NCBI GenBank assembly: GCA_028285685.1
Contig: JANQOR010000027.1
Location: 1-64,000, forward strand
Length of the DNA stretch: 64,000 nt
Direction of reading: 5' to 3'
Source of the DNA: Cyclobacteriaceae bacterium
GTDB taxonomy: Bacteria; Bacteroidota; Bacteroidia; Cytophagales; Cyclobacteriaceae
The position numbers and the translations under genes were made by a program. Position 1 is the first letter of the stretch; every line of letters starts with the position of its first letter. Shown here one piece after another: positions 17,631 through 25,749 of this stretch. Under the pieces are notes generated by a model. The model searched no databases and had not been told where the DNA came from. It saw only the letters and a list, made by a program, of their open reading frames with translations.

Positions 17631-17691
17631 TGATTAACATCTTAAGACTATGTAAATGTAGATGATTAGACATTTCGAAATAATAGGTTAT

Positions 17692-17730
17692 CAAAAAAGA
17701 AAGGTTCAAACCTTTGGGCTTGAACCTTTT
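17692..17730 (-). terminator. Rho-independent terminator after the ArsR/SRPBCC pair
   Basis: AAGGTTCAA (17701-17709) and TTGAACCTT (17720-17728) form a 9-base perfect stem with a loop of 10. Read on the minus strand it is followed by TCTTTTTTGA, a usable T tract. It lies 32 bases beyond the stop of the SRPBCC gene. Confidence 0.8.
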
Positions 17731-17759
17731 GCATGTTTGATGGCTAAGAGTACCTAACT

Positions 17760-18218
17760 CTAGACCTCTTGCAAAAATTCTGCTAATCGGTCAAAAACAG
17801 ATCCCCATCCGTTCATGAATCCCATTTCCTCTTGCTGTTTGCAATATTCTTCGGTAGGATGAACCACGTTGAAGGTAAAAATTGTCTGTTCACCACTTTC
17901 TTGTAGGAGTACGTGCAGCTCCACGCCTTCTGTCATCGGTTTGAAATTGGCTGATGTCACCAGCTTATTAGGCTTCTTAATTTCTTTGTACTCACCCTCA
18001 GCAATAAACTCATTTCCATCAGGCATTTTCATAGAGTACTTCCATTTACCACCCTTACTAAAATCATGTTCTAGTATTTTGGTCTCCATTCCAGCAGGTC
18101 CCCACCACTTTGCAATATGCTCCGATTGGGTCCAAGCTTCCCAGACTAAGTTGATTGGTGCATCCAAGAGTCTCTCAATGGTGAGGGTTCTCTTTTCAAT
18201 ATCATTTACTTCACTCAT
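17760..18218 (-). CDS. SRPBCC (AHSA1-like) protein
   Basis: A 152-residue SRPBCC-fold protein of the AHSA1/Hsp90-activator-like group: RTLTIERLLDAPINLVWEAW at the start, SEHIAKWWGPAGMET, GKWKYSMKMPDGNEF and WGSVFDRLAEFLQ at the end. Such proteins bind hydrophobic ligands in a helix-grip cavity. It overlaps the upstream arsR-type gene by eight bases. This ArsR/SRPBCC pairing is very common, and the regulator is usually thought to control the pair. Confidence 0.92.
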   Translation of the reverse strand: MSEVNDIEKRTLTIERLLDAPINLVWEAWTQSEHIAKWWGPAGMETKILEHDFSKGGKWKYSMKMPDGNEFIAEGEYKEIKKPNKLVTSANFKPMTEGVELHVLLQESGEQTIFTFNVVHPTEEYCKQQEEMGFMNGWGSVFDRLAEFLQEV

Positions 18219-18543
18219 TTTCTTTGTTTTTGGTTTTTAATTCGTTTAGATAATTCTCAAAAGAATCAAGCTTCTGTTCCCACAACCTTCGGTGCTGTTC
18301 CACCCAAGTTGAGACTCGACTCAATTCCTCTGGGATGATGATGCAATGGCGTTCTCTTCCTCGTGAAATTGTTTTTACAAGTCCGCATTCATTGAGGATT
18401 TTAATATGTTTTGATATGGCTGGTCTACTGATATCGAACTTTTCAGCAACAGAATTCACTGTCAAAGCTTCTTCGGCCAGGAGGTCGATGATATCTCTTC
18501 TCACTGGGTCGGCAATGGCTTGAAAAACGTCTCTTCGCATCAT
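18211..18543 (-). CDS. ArsR/SmtB-family transcriptional regulator
   Basis: The 110-residue protein is a winged-helix repressor: FQAIADPVRRDIIDLLAEE, then LTVNSVAEKFDISRPAISKH as the DNA-recognition helix-turn-helix, and LVKTISRGRERHCI as the wing. No cysteine metal site of the classic ArsR type is visible, so it belongs to the ligand-unspecified subgroup that accompanies SRPBCC proteins. Two matching dyads overlap its promoter, which argues for autorepression. Confidence 0.93.
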   Translation of the reverse strand: MMRRDVFQAIADPVRRDIIDLLAEEALTVNSVAEKFDISRPAISKHIKILNECGLVKTISRGRERHCIIIPEELSRVSTWVEQHRRLWEQKLDSFENYLNELKTKNKENE

Positions 18544-18547
18544 TTAT

Positions 18548-18594
18548 GTAACTGAATGGTTACAAGTATAAATGTAATCGATCGGTTACGCAAA
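18548..18594 (-). promoter_or_regulatory. Promoter with two overlapping ArsR-type operators
   Basis: On the minus strand, TTTG (18594-18591) and TATACTTG (18570-18563) are 20 bases apart, a near-perfect Bacteroidota promoter. Two similar 16-base dyads, GTAACTGAATGGTTAC (18548-18563) and GTAATCGATCGGTTAC (18574-18589), are centred 26 bases apart. One fills the promoter spacer and the other covers the probable transcription start. Binding by the ArsR protein encoded immediately downstream is inferred. Confidence 0.7.
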
Positions 18595-18653
18595 TATTTT
18601 TGATTGTTTTGAAGGATTTTTGTCAAAATGACCTACTCAGACTGATTTTCTGA

Positions 18654-19157
18654 CTATTGGATTCGCTTGAAAGTAATTTCAAGATCTCGATCTCTCCAAG
18701 CTTTGTCTTTCAAATGCTTATAAGTCCAATTGTATTGGTTAGTATCGATAATCTCTAGAAACAGCCTGCTAGAGTCATTTTCTTGAAATTCGATGACTGA
18801 CTCATTTTCTGTAAGAAAGCCTTGTGTTAGGTGTGGCCCCGGATCAATGTTGTAAATACCAACAGAAAAAAAGAGTGAATCCCTGTGATTATAACCAAAG
18901 AAAGCCACTTGTTCAATCTCAGAAGCATCGAATGTTTCTCCACTGAATAAGACGAGACTGTCTAGATGATATCTGGACGTCTTCGTGCCAGTTCTTAACG
19001 TTTTGCCATCAGAGGGACGAATCATTTCCCATTTGAAATCTCCATGGAGTGTGTTCAGTATTTCCCTGACCTCGGGGGGAATTGTCTCTCTACCACTCTG
19101 GGCTGAGAGTGAACCGATTGTTAATGCAATCATGGCTACCCGAAGAAAGTGATTCAT
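18654..19157 (-). CDS. Secreted protein of unknown function
   Basis: A 167-residue protein with a signal peptide (about 1-20, ending SLSAQS). The mature part reads as beta-rich and contains GDFKWEMIRPSDGKTLRTGT and FNYHRDSL-like stretches with no domain I recognise; the size and pattern are reminiscent of DUF1579-like periplasmic proteins, but I cannot assert that. It is divergent from the Crp/Fnr-type gene, with which it shares a roughly 150-base intergenic region. It appears monocistronic. Confidence 0.6.
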   Translation of the reverse strand: MNHFLRVAMIALTIGSLSAQSGRETIPPEVREILNTLHGDFKWEMIRPSDGKTLRTGTKTSRYHLDSLVLFSGETFDASEIEQVAFFGYNHRDSLFFSVGIYNIDPGPHLTQGFLTENESVIEFQENDSSRLFLEIIDTNQYNWTYKHLKDKAWRDRDLEITFKRIQ

Positions 19158-19222
19158 GCTGATATTTCGTGTGGCTGTGAATAGTCTTTCATAAAATTAT
19201 CGACTGTTTCAATTGAATTTTG

Positions 19223-19236
19223 CATTTGTGCAAATG
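19223..19236. promoter_or_regulatory. Perfect dyad upstream of the Crp/Fnr-type gene
   Basis: CATTTG and CAAATG form a perfect inverted repeat with a TG spacer between the divergent genes at 19157 and 19306. Its size and location would suit an autoregulatory operator. It would be coding sequence if the regulator began at 19213, which is one reason for preferring the later start. Confidence 0.4.
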
Positions 19237-19305
19237 AATTTTAGAATAATAGTCCTCTCTTGTGAGATTTTGTTTTGCAATGCGATTAGACCTAATTTCA
19301 AATCC

Positions 19306-19899
19306 GTGGAATCTCTGTCTACGTTTAAAAAGTTCGTTGATCATCTTAATGCATACGTGCCTTTGACTGATGATGACATCTCTTTCATTGAAGGCTTGAT
19401 CCCGGTGAGAACATTTCAAAAGGGTGATTTTTTGTTGAAAGCAGGCCAGGTGTCCAATGCTTTTTTCTTCAACTCTAGCGGGTTTGTCCGACTCTTCTAC
19501 CTGCAGGACGGTGCCGAAAAGACGGCTTACTTCTATGGAGAAGGATCATTCATAAGCGCTTATTCAAGCTTTATGAGGCAACAGCCCTGCACCTTTTTTC
19601 TTCAAGCCACAGAAGAAACAGAGGTTGTTGTCATTGATGTAGAAGCGTCTCAGGAATTATTGACCTATTCTTCGAAGTTTGAACGTCTTGCACGCATAGC
19701 TATGGAAGAAGAAATGGTAAGCTTGCAAGAAATCATAGCCTCGCTACTTACTTTGAACCCTGAGGAACGATATGCTGGGTTGCTAGAGAAGAATCCCCTG
19801 ATCTTTCAGAAAGTGCCACAAATACAGATCGCTTCCTTCTTAGGAGTGCAACCCGAATCACTCAGTCGAATAAAAAAGCGCTACAAAGAACGATCTTAA
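19306..19899 (+). CDS. Crp/Fnr-family transcriptional regulator
   Basis: With a GTG start at 19306 the protein has 197 residues and matches the usual Bacteroidota size. The cyclic-nucleotide-binding-like beta-barrel spans about 10-130 (VRTFQKGDFLLKAGQVSNAF, FYGEGSFISAYSSF). A shortened helix-turn-helix follows (VPQIQIASFLGVQPESLSRI, about 172-191). The reading frame continues upstream to 19213, but those extra residues are hydrophobic and unlike the family. No canonical cAMP-contact residues are evident, so the ligand, if any, is unknown. Confidence 0.88.
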   Translation: MESLSTFKKFVDHLNAYVPLTDDDISFIEGLIPVRTFQKGDFLLKAGQVSNAFFFNSSGFVRLFYLQDGAEKTAYFYGEGSFISAYSSFMRQQPCTFFLQATEETEVVVIDVEASQELLTYSSKFERLARIAMEEEMVSLQEIIASLLTLNPEERYAGLLEKNPLIFQKVPQIQIASFLGVQPESLSRIKKRYKERS

Positions 19900-19961
19900 C
19901 CAAAGTCAATGGAAAGAGACTTGCGGGAATTTTCTTTTGCCAAAAAATCATAGGGAAAATT

Positions 19962-20306
19962 ATGAAAAGGATGTATCTGCTGCTTACTGTTTTGGGATTC
20001 GTTGCCCCAAATATTCTAGTATTCATAGAGTCGATTGAAACAGGAAATGTACTGCTCTACACAAACCCGGTTGCGACCTTTGAAGGCATGTTTGCGAATC
20101 GGATTTCGACGATTTTTGGAATAGATCTGCTTTTTGCCGTCCTGGTCTTTTTTACCTGGTCTTACCAGCAAGCGAGAAGTATTGGTTTGAAAGGCGTTTG
20201 GTTGATCTGGCTATTTACCATGTTCTTCGGTTTAGCTAGCGGGTTTCCGCTTTTTTTGTTTCTAAGGGAGCGGATGAGGGAAGTTGCAGAGGGCCAATGG
20301 GATTGA
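19962..20306 (+). CDS. DUF2834 membrane protein
   Basis: This 114-residue protein has three predicted helices (about 5-22, 48-65 and 78-98). It contains the DUF2834 pattern: a first-helix GFVAPN, ANRISTIFGIDLLFAVLVFF, and KGVWLIWLFTMFFGLASGFP. The family's function is unknown. It follows the Crp/Fnr-type gene by 62 bases on the same strand and may be cotranscribed. Confidence 0.88.
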   Translation: MKRMYLLLTVLGFVAPNILVFIESIETGNVLLYTNPVATFEGMFANRISTIFGIDLLFAVLVFFTWSYQQARSIGLKGVWLIWLFTMFFGLASGFPLFLFLRERMREVAEGQWD

Positions 20307-20467
20307 AACGAGGAAATGTTTCTTTACATCCAGCTCAAAATCATGAAGCAATAGCTACTTAGATTTGTTGGTTCTCATTTTGCAACTCTCCTTCTTTGGC
20401 CCGGAAGCCTTAGGCTAAGATGCTACTCTGGCTTAGGAAATCTTCATGTTTTTTGGCATCTTCAAGA

Positions 20468-21733
20468 TCACATTTGTTCAGTCTCAAAGTATTGATGCTT
20501 CGACCATTCACTAACTCCACCGGCGTTCCCGCCTCGAACACGCCAATAATACCTTTGACCATGTTTAAAGTCTTTCAACTGGATATAATTGTTTGCGATG
20601 CTATCAACAGAGAATAAAGCGTTATCGAAGCTTTCATCCAAGGAGATCTCAATCTGATAATACTGCGCTATATCAATTTCCTCCCAAATTAACTTTGGGA
20701 AAATTCCCACATTTTCCTGAGCATTAAGTGGTTCAACAAGGATTGGTAATTTGGAGTACTCTTGCTGGTCTTGTCTCAATGATCTTCCAAAATGATATCG
20801 TGCGTATTCAATAGAGAACTCATGAGGTGTTTCTTCTGGAGAATAGTAAAACGAATTTGATGGAATGTTTAAGCTATCATAAAAAAATTCCAACTTGGCA
20901 AACTCATCATAACTACCTGGATAAAACTGATCAAGTTTCCCGTTTACAACGATTAGATTTCTTGGATATAAATTAAGCGCTAATTGGGAAGCTGACAAGC
21001 CACAAAATACCGCGTTACATTTATGAATTGTAGGATGCGGACAAATAGATTGAAAGTCCCAAAAATACCCCTGTGAATAAGCTACTTTAATCCTATCATC
21101 TAAAATTGATGAAAAGAAGGAAAGGGCCCCGCCGGTTGAAACACCGCCAACCCCTACGTTACTAACATCTACATCGGATCTCTTAAAGATCAAGTTTAGT
21201 AGACACAGAGCATCTGTCATTATTGCACCATACCAGCTACTTCCTTCACCCTTGTATAGCACATCTAACTCATCTAAGTGATCCCCCATGTATTCTAATC
21301 TACCCATGCCCCTATTTTCCATCACAAATACTAAATATCCCTCTTTTGCAAAAGTCGCTGCTACACCTTTTTGATACGAATTCTCGTCCTGAATCAATTG
21401 TCTTGCAGTCCCATGTCCACTAAATAAGACTAAACTTTTATTCTTTTTTGATAGATTATATCCAGAGGGATATAATACATAATACCAAATATTTCTATTG
21501 TCGTAAACGCTTCGGAATTGACAAGCTTGGTAGATGATGCTATCAACCTGCAATGTCTGACGACAACTAATGGCAGTAGAATCGAAGTGCTGGTCCAAGC
21601 TTCCATCGACTTTAATTCCGGCCGCACCAATTAAGCGGAATTTCTGCTCAATGGCAACATCAGGGGTTTCCCAGATGACACACTCGGGTTCATTACACTC
21701 TATCGGAATCTCTTTTCCGCAACCTAGAACCAT
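20468..21733 (-). CDS. Alpha/beta hydrolase lipoprotein with C-terminal fibronectin-like domain
   Basis: The protein has an alpha/beta-hydrolase core with FSGHGTAR near 104-111 (oxyanion region), the nucleophile elbow GGVSTGG near residue 199, and a candidate catalytic His in EETPHEF. A fibronectin-III-like module follows (about 330-421, ending QRYYWRVRGGNAGGVSEW). The annotated ATG leaves only MVLGCGKE before the lipobox cysteine, too short for a signal peptide. The frame upstream is open and encodes a good hydrophobic signal (KFVFPFCLLMVLGC), yet no ATG, GTG or TTG precedes it in frame. The start is therefore unresolved: a rare start codon or a lost start are possible. Substrate unknown. 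Confidence 0.72.
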   Translation of the reverse strand: MVLGCGKEIPIECNEPECVIWETPDVAIEQKFRLIGAAGIKVDGSLDQHFDSTAISCRQTLQVDSIIYQACQFRSVYDNRNIWYYVLYPSGYNLSKKNKSLVLFSGHGTARQLIQDENSYQKGVAATFAKEGYLVFVMENRGMGRLEYMGDHLDELDVLYKGEGSSWYGAIMTDALCLLNLIFKRSDVDVSNVGVGGVSTGGALSFFSSILDDRIKVAYSQGYFWDFQSICPHPTIHKCNAVFCGLSASQLALNLYPRNLIVVNGKLDQFYPGSYDEFAKLEFFYDSLNIPSNSFYYSPEETPHEFSIEYARYHFGRSLRQDQQEYSKLPILVEPLNAQENVGIFPKLIWEEIDIAQYYQIEISLDESFDNALFSVDSIANNYIQLKDFKHGQRYYWRVRGGNAGGVSEWSKHQYFETEQM

Positions 21734-22050
21734 TAATAAACAAAAGGGGAAAACAAATTTGATGATGTTTCTAAATCTACTATTGATATGATGTGATACT
21801 GATTTTCGAAAATTAGAACTGCTGATCTTCGGATCAGATCGTTAAAACTAGCGTTCACCTACTTGGATGATGAGAAACTAAGATCTACACACGATCTACA
21901 GAACAAATTGGACTTCATGCAACTAGGGAATCGGGAACCTATGTTAAGCTTTGGGAGAATAGAACATAATTTGGCTTATGAGCAATATTTGTTATTTCAA
22001 TATGGCTTAATAGCACAACATTCTATGTGGAAATTGCGTCTGCCTTGGAT
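21734..22050. other. Intergenic region between hydrolase and MpaB-like genes
   Basis: About 317 bases separate the divergent genes. Its minus-strand side carries the unassigned signal-peptide coding stretch of the hydrolase. An open frame at 21863-22069 on the plus strand encodes no recognisable protein and is probably chance. I see no strong terminator, tRNA or clear promoter. Confidence 0.5.
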
Positions 22051-22812
22051 ATGTTCTTCGTTGACATAAATTCGGTCGTCAGAAAAATCTGGGGCAAGAG
22101 TGATACAGTGCTTTTCATTTTTGCAGGAGCCTCAGCCGAGTTTGCTCTTAACAAGGCGGTTGACTGGCTGTACTTTACGGGAAGGTTGCCCTCTGACCCT
22201 TTAGGACGACTACTCTCCACTGTTGACTACTCTAGGAAGATCGTTTTCTCGCAGTTGAATGAGGCGCATGATGCAATTGATATGATGAGCCACATCCATC
22301 AAGCTGTTGAGGACAACAGAGGATCTTCTATACCTGAGTGGGCTTATCGAGACGTATTGTTTATGCTCATACACTATTCCATTGCTTCGTATGAACTGTT
22401 GGAGAAAAGACTGGACGAGGAGGAAAAGGAAGAAGTTTATAATGTTTTCTATCGTGTTGGTAAGAGAATGAAACTGAAAGACCTTCCGTCGAGCTACTCA
22501 AAATGGCTCCCGGAAAGGCAATCACATCTGCAGCGGAACTTGGAATGCAGTGAATACACCTTTGACCTTTTCAAGCAATACAAAAAGCATCTCGGTGCAG
22601 TTCGATTCAAACTGCTGATCGAGGGTCAGAAATTAGTTGTTCCTGGTCGAGTTAAGAAGCTGTTGCGCTTTAGAAATCCATCCTGGCTCGTGCCAGTCGT
22701 TCCTATCTATAAAATTAGCAGACATATGAAGATAGATCAGCACGTTAAGAACATCTTACTACCTTCGGCATATAAAGGAAAGGTAAATGATGTAGTCGTT
22801 GCTACGTTTTGA
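22051..22812 (+). CDS. MpaB/latex-clearing oxygenase-family (DUF2236) protein
   Basis: With the ATG at 22051 the protein has 253 residues and begins FFVDINSVVRKIWGKSDTVL, matching the usual N terminus of short oxygenase MpaB/DUF2236 proteins. FAGASAEFALNKAVDWLYFTG and EWAYRDVLFMLIHYSIASYE follow. Larger family members (rubber oxygenases, MpaB) bind haem b through histidines, and HIHQAV and IHYSI supply candidates here. The frame extends to a GTG at 22027, which adds eight unlikely residues. Substrate unknown. Confidence 0.85.
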   Translation: MFFVDINSVVRKIWGKSDTVLFIFAGASAEFALNKAVDWLYFTGRLPSDPLGRLLSTVDYSRKIVFSQLNEAHDAIDMMSHIHQAVEDNRGSSIPEWAYRDVLFMLIHYSIASYELLEKRLDEEEKEEVYNVFYRVGKRMKLKDLPSSYSKWLPERQSHLQRNLECSEYTFDLFKQYKKHLGAVRFKLLIEGQKLVVPGRVKKLLRFRNPSWLVPVVPIYKISRHMKIDQHVKNILLPSAYKGKVNDVVVATF

Positions 22813-22893
22813 GGAATTATTCCAACAGATTTCAACGCTCTTCTGATTCCCATCTAGCTCTCTATTGGCAGAACTTCTGAAGATCGTTCAGTG

Positions 22894-23229
22894 TCACTGG
22901 CCCTGCGTTCCTTCTAACTTCGATTCCATTTCTAGTAGAATAAATTGTGGAATTCCCTTGACCTGGTACTTTCTGAGAATTCCAGGATTCAGGTCAGCAT
23001 TTATTTTGCTTACCGCAACCTCACTGTTCGCTTTAGTAAATTCCTCAAGAATCGGGTTCATCAAAATACAAGGGCCACACCAATCCGCCCAAAAATCCAG
23101 CAGTAGGATAGATTCTTTGTTAAGTATTTCGTCTATATTCTCTTTCGTCACGGAGTAAAACCTTTCTTCATAGGCCTTTCTTTGAAATCTGAAAATTTCA
23201 TTTGTAAAACCAGACCAAATTATTGGCAA
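22894..23229 (-). CDS. Thioredoxin family protein, C terminus frameshifted
   Basis: The protein is a thioredoxin with the intact active site WCGPC, preceded by LLLDFWAD and followed by KINADLNPGILRKYQVKGIPQF with the cis-proline. The frame stops early at 22894. In the neighbouring frame, continuing to a stop at 22862, the sequence reads VRRNAGPVTLNDLQKFCQ, which is the expected end of a thioredoxin. One base appears to be missing near 22919. Start may be ATG 23229 or GTG 23151 (VTKENIDEIL), the latter giving a standard-length product. Either the gene is a recent pseudogene or the base call is wrong; the fold's last helix would be lost. Confidence 0.82.
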   Translation of the reverse strand: MPIIWSGFTNEIFRFQRKAYEERFYSVTKENIDEILNKESILLLDFWADWCGPCILMNPILEEFTKANSEVAVSKINADLNPGILRKYQVKGIPQFILLEMESKLEGTQGQ

Positions 23230-23238
23230 TCTGGATCT

Positions 23239-24123
23239 TTAGGGTCTTAGGTCCTCTATGATTTTTGCATCTACCCAGTAAATGTCTTTATTGCTAGTGT
23301 AGAAGAAGTATTTTCCATCTTTCGTGACAAAGGGGCAAAGCTCGTGGTGTTCACTGTTTATTGGTTGACCCATACTCTTTGATCTGGTCCACGTACCATC
23401 ATCGTTCTTGAAACTGATGTACAAATCTCCTTGACCCAAACCATCAGGACGGATTGTACAAAAAATAAGATAGGATTCACTCGGGTCGATGAAAACATCT
23501 GCCTCATAGTTTGGAGTGTTTATGGAGTCACCAAGTGGGATTGCCTCCTGAAATTCTTCTTTTAGCATTTTTGAAACATATATATCATAATCAAACTCCC
23601 GCTTATTTGACGAAAAATATATGGTGCCATCATTGGTGAAGGAGATATAATATTCGTTCCCGTCGGAGTTGATTCGTGGTCCGGCGTTGATGGGTTGAGA
23701 CCATCCATTGCTGACTTTTTCCACGAACCAGATATCGTAATCTTTCAATTCACCTACACCGTCTATGGCTCTTCTGGAAATGAAGTAGAGTCTCTTTTCA
23801 TCGGGAGAAAGAAACGGATCATTGTAGCCATATTTCTCGTCCGCCAAAACTGTCTGCGGATCACTCCAGTGAGTTCCTGCAAGCTTCGTATACCTGATCT
23901 CTTCCTTTCCACCCACGTTCACCCCATAGTAAAATTCGGTCCCGTCCTCGTTAAAAACCGATCCAAATTCATATTCCGTCTCTGTAGAGATGAAATTCGG
24001 GGCAAAGATCTCAGGAGTGGTTGATGGAGGTGTCTGTTGAAGATATTTAAGACTTTCGTCAACGGTGTTGATGCAGCTAGTCAAAAGCATAATCGATGGG
24101 ACTGTACAAAGTTCAAACTTCAT
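23239..24123 (-). CDS. PD40-repeat (TolB-like propeller) lipoprotein
   Basis: The 294-residue protein has a lipoprotein signal (MLLTSC, cysteine near 17) and then a chain of WD40-like PD40 blades, visible as repeats of the form DPFLSPDEKRLYFIS, YYISFTNDGTIYFSS, DVFIDPSESYLIF and CPFVTKDGKYFFY. Such propellers in Bacteroidota sit on the periplasmic face and often accompany OmpA-like proteins, but none is near. It lies on the same strand as the thioredoxin gene, 9 bases upstream of it. Confidence 0.85.
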   Translation of the reverse strand: MKFELCTVPSIMLLTSCINTVDESLKYLQQTPPSTTPEIFAPNFISTETEYEFGSVFNEDGTEFYYGVNVGGKEEIRYTKLAGTHWSDPQTVLADEKYGYNDPFLSPDEKRLYFISRRAIDGVGELKDYDIWFVEKVSNGWSQPINAGPRINSDGNEYYISFTNDGTIYFSSNKREFDYDIYVSKMLKEEFQEAIPLGDSINTPNYEADVFIDPSESYLIFCTIRPDGLGQGDLYISFKNDDGTWTRSKSMGQPINSEHHELCPFVTKDGKYFFYTSNKDIYWVDAKIIEDLRP

Positions 24124-24162
24124 TTATGTATAGGTTTAGGATTCGTTGATGTGTAGGTCAAG

Positions 24163-25242
24163 TCACTCAAGTGCCATAAGGATCTTGCTCATGATGTTAT
24201 ACGATCTTCGGTGCCCGTGCCATGGACCGTAAGCACCTGAGGTCAGTGCAATAACCATTTCTTCCTCTGGGACAACAATCAGATGATTACCGCCGTTTCC
24301 GGATGCGAACAGATAGTCAAAACTCCTTCCTCCAAAAGTTCTGCTGGATTTGTACCACATCATTCCGTAAAAATCTGCATAAGGGTTGTTATCTGAAATG
24401 TCGAAGTCTTTGTTTGATAACAGCTCAATATATTCAGGCTCAATGATCTGGCTGTCATTCCATTTTCCCTGATTTATAACAAGAGCTCCCAGTTTGGCAA
24501 AATCCAAGGTGGTCAGAAATAAATTGCCGGCGGCTCCAGTCTGATTTGTCGCATTTGTGTACCAGTAAAACTGTTTTATCCCAAGGGGATCGAACAGTTT
24601 TTCGCGGGCGAAATCTCTAAGACTTAAACCAGACGTTTCTTCGATAACAGCCCCAATGAGCACGGCATTGATGTCAGCATACACCCATATTTTGCCTGGT
24701 TCGGAGGATGCTGGTACACTGAGGAGGTAAGTTATCCAGTCCTCCCGGGCAATCCAGTTAACCGCGTGACCCACGGTCTGAGGACGATCTGTGTCGGCAT
24801 CTAGTCCTGAAGACATATTGAGAAGATGCTTCAGAGTGATCTTCTTATAATCCTCATTGATTGATGGATATTTTTCCTTTGAGAAAAATGAGTAAACATC
24901 TTGATCCAAATTTTGGACCAAACCTTCTTTCATTGCCACACCCAGGAGCAATGCTGTAATACTTTTTCCAGCAGATCTAATATCATGGATAGAATTTCTC
25001 CAGTACGTATAGAAGTATTCTTCGATCACTAATTTGTTGTTTTTGATAACCACCAGTCCTCTGAAATCCCTGGGCGGAGTGGAACCAATAAGCTGTATGA
25101 GACTTTCGATTGAATCCCTGTTGAAACCTGAGTCTTGCAATGCGGTACCAGGCAGGTCAGGTAGTGGTTTTCTTAGCTTATCACCCTGTCCATAGGAGAA
25201 AGCCATGAATAGAAGACTAGCAATCAAAATAATAAGTTTCAT
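24163..25242 (-). CDS. Serine hydrolase of the class C beta-lactamase/NylB-like family
   Basis: The 359-residue protein has a signal peptide (about 1-18) and the penicillin-binding fold motifs: S-x-x-K at residues 90-93 (SAGKS), the second motif Y-A-D-I-N near 188-192 (WVYADINAVL), and a late SGNGGNHLIVVP stretch that stands in for the KTG-type motif. It fits the group containing 6-aminohexanoate-dimer hydrolases and esterases more than true beta-lactamases. It is probably periplasmic. The real substrate cannot be told. Confidence 0.9.
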   Translation of the reverse strand: MKLIILIASLLFMAFSYGQGDKLRKPLPDLPGTALQDSGFNRDSIESLIQLIGSTPPRDFRGLVVIKNNKLVIEEYFYTYWRNSIHDIRSAGKSITALLLGVAMKEGLVQNLDQDVYSFFSKEKYPSINEDYKKITLKHLLNMSSGLDADTDRPQTVGHAVNWIAREDWITYLLSVPASSEPGKIWVYADINAVLIGAVIEETSGLSLRDFAREKLFDPLGIKQFYWYTNATNQTGAAGNLFLTTLDFAKLGALVINQGKWNDSQIIEPEYIELLSNKDFDISDNNPYADFYGMMWYKSSRTFGGRSFDYLFASGNGGNHLIVVPEEEMVIALTSGAYGPWHGHRRSYNIMSKILMALE

Positions 25243-25269
25243 GTGGTTGTAGTTACGTGTGATATGGAA

Positions 25270-25683
25270 TTAGTGCCATTTGGCTTCTCGACTCTTCTCT
25301 ATTAGTTGTTTTAATACCTCCAGATCAACATCAGCAAGTTTATTGATGTGTAAACATCCCTTTCCCCACTTACATTTTCCTAATTTGTCAGTCAAATCTG
25401 TTTGTTGATTGATATCAAGAGTTAAGTAAATGGTTAATTTCGTTTTTCGGGGGGCAAAGCCAACGTTAAACCATTCGAATTCCTCCTTTCTGCCCTTTCT
25501 TTTGTACCTATATTTTCCAAATCCAATAATAAAGTTATCACCCCAAATCTTAGCCTCGCTACCTGTTAGCTCTCGCATAATATCTAGCAACTCTTGAGCA
25601 TCCTTCCTTTTAGACTCATTTTCTATACTGTCGATATACTTTGTTACACTTTGATTGGTTTGTTGCGTGGCTAGACCGGCCAT
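25270..25683 (-). CDS. DUF1801 domain-containing protein
   Basis: The 137-residue protein has SVTKYIDSIENESKRKDAQE and a later WFNVGFAPRKTKLTIYLTLD with GKGCLHINKLADVDLEVLKQ, the two conserved halves of DUF1801. The family is related in fold to YdhG/YjbR-like proteins and is uncharacterised. It is a small soluble protein. The gene lies between the serine hydrolase and GNAT genes on the same strand, with small gaps, so a shared transcript is plausible. Confidence 0.88.
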   Translation of the reverse strand: MAGLATQQTNQSVTKYIDSIENESKRKDAQELLDIMRELTGSEAKIWGDNFIIGFGKYRYKRKGRKEEFEWFNVGFAPRKTKLTIYLTLDINQQTDLTDKLGKCKWGKGCLHINKLADVDLEVLKQLIEKSREAKWH

Positions 25684-25749
25684 ATTCTAGCGATTTAGGT
25701 TTCTGGACTTTTACTACCTGCTAAGGTATTGGATTTACAATTTCACAAG

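Noticed and set aside
21863-22069. 68-residue open frame before the MpaB-like gene
   Set aside because: Its sequence does not fit the family N terminus, and the MpaB-like start is explained by the ATG at 22051.
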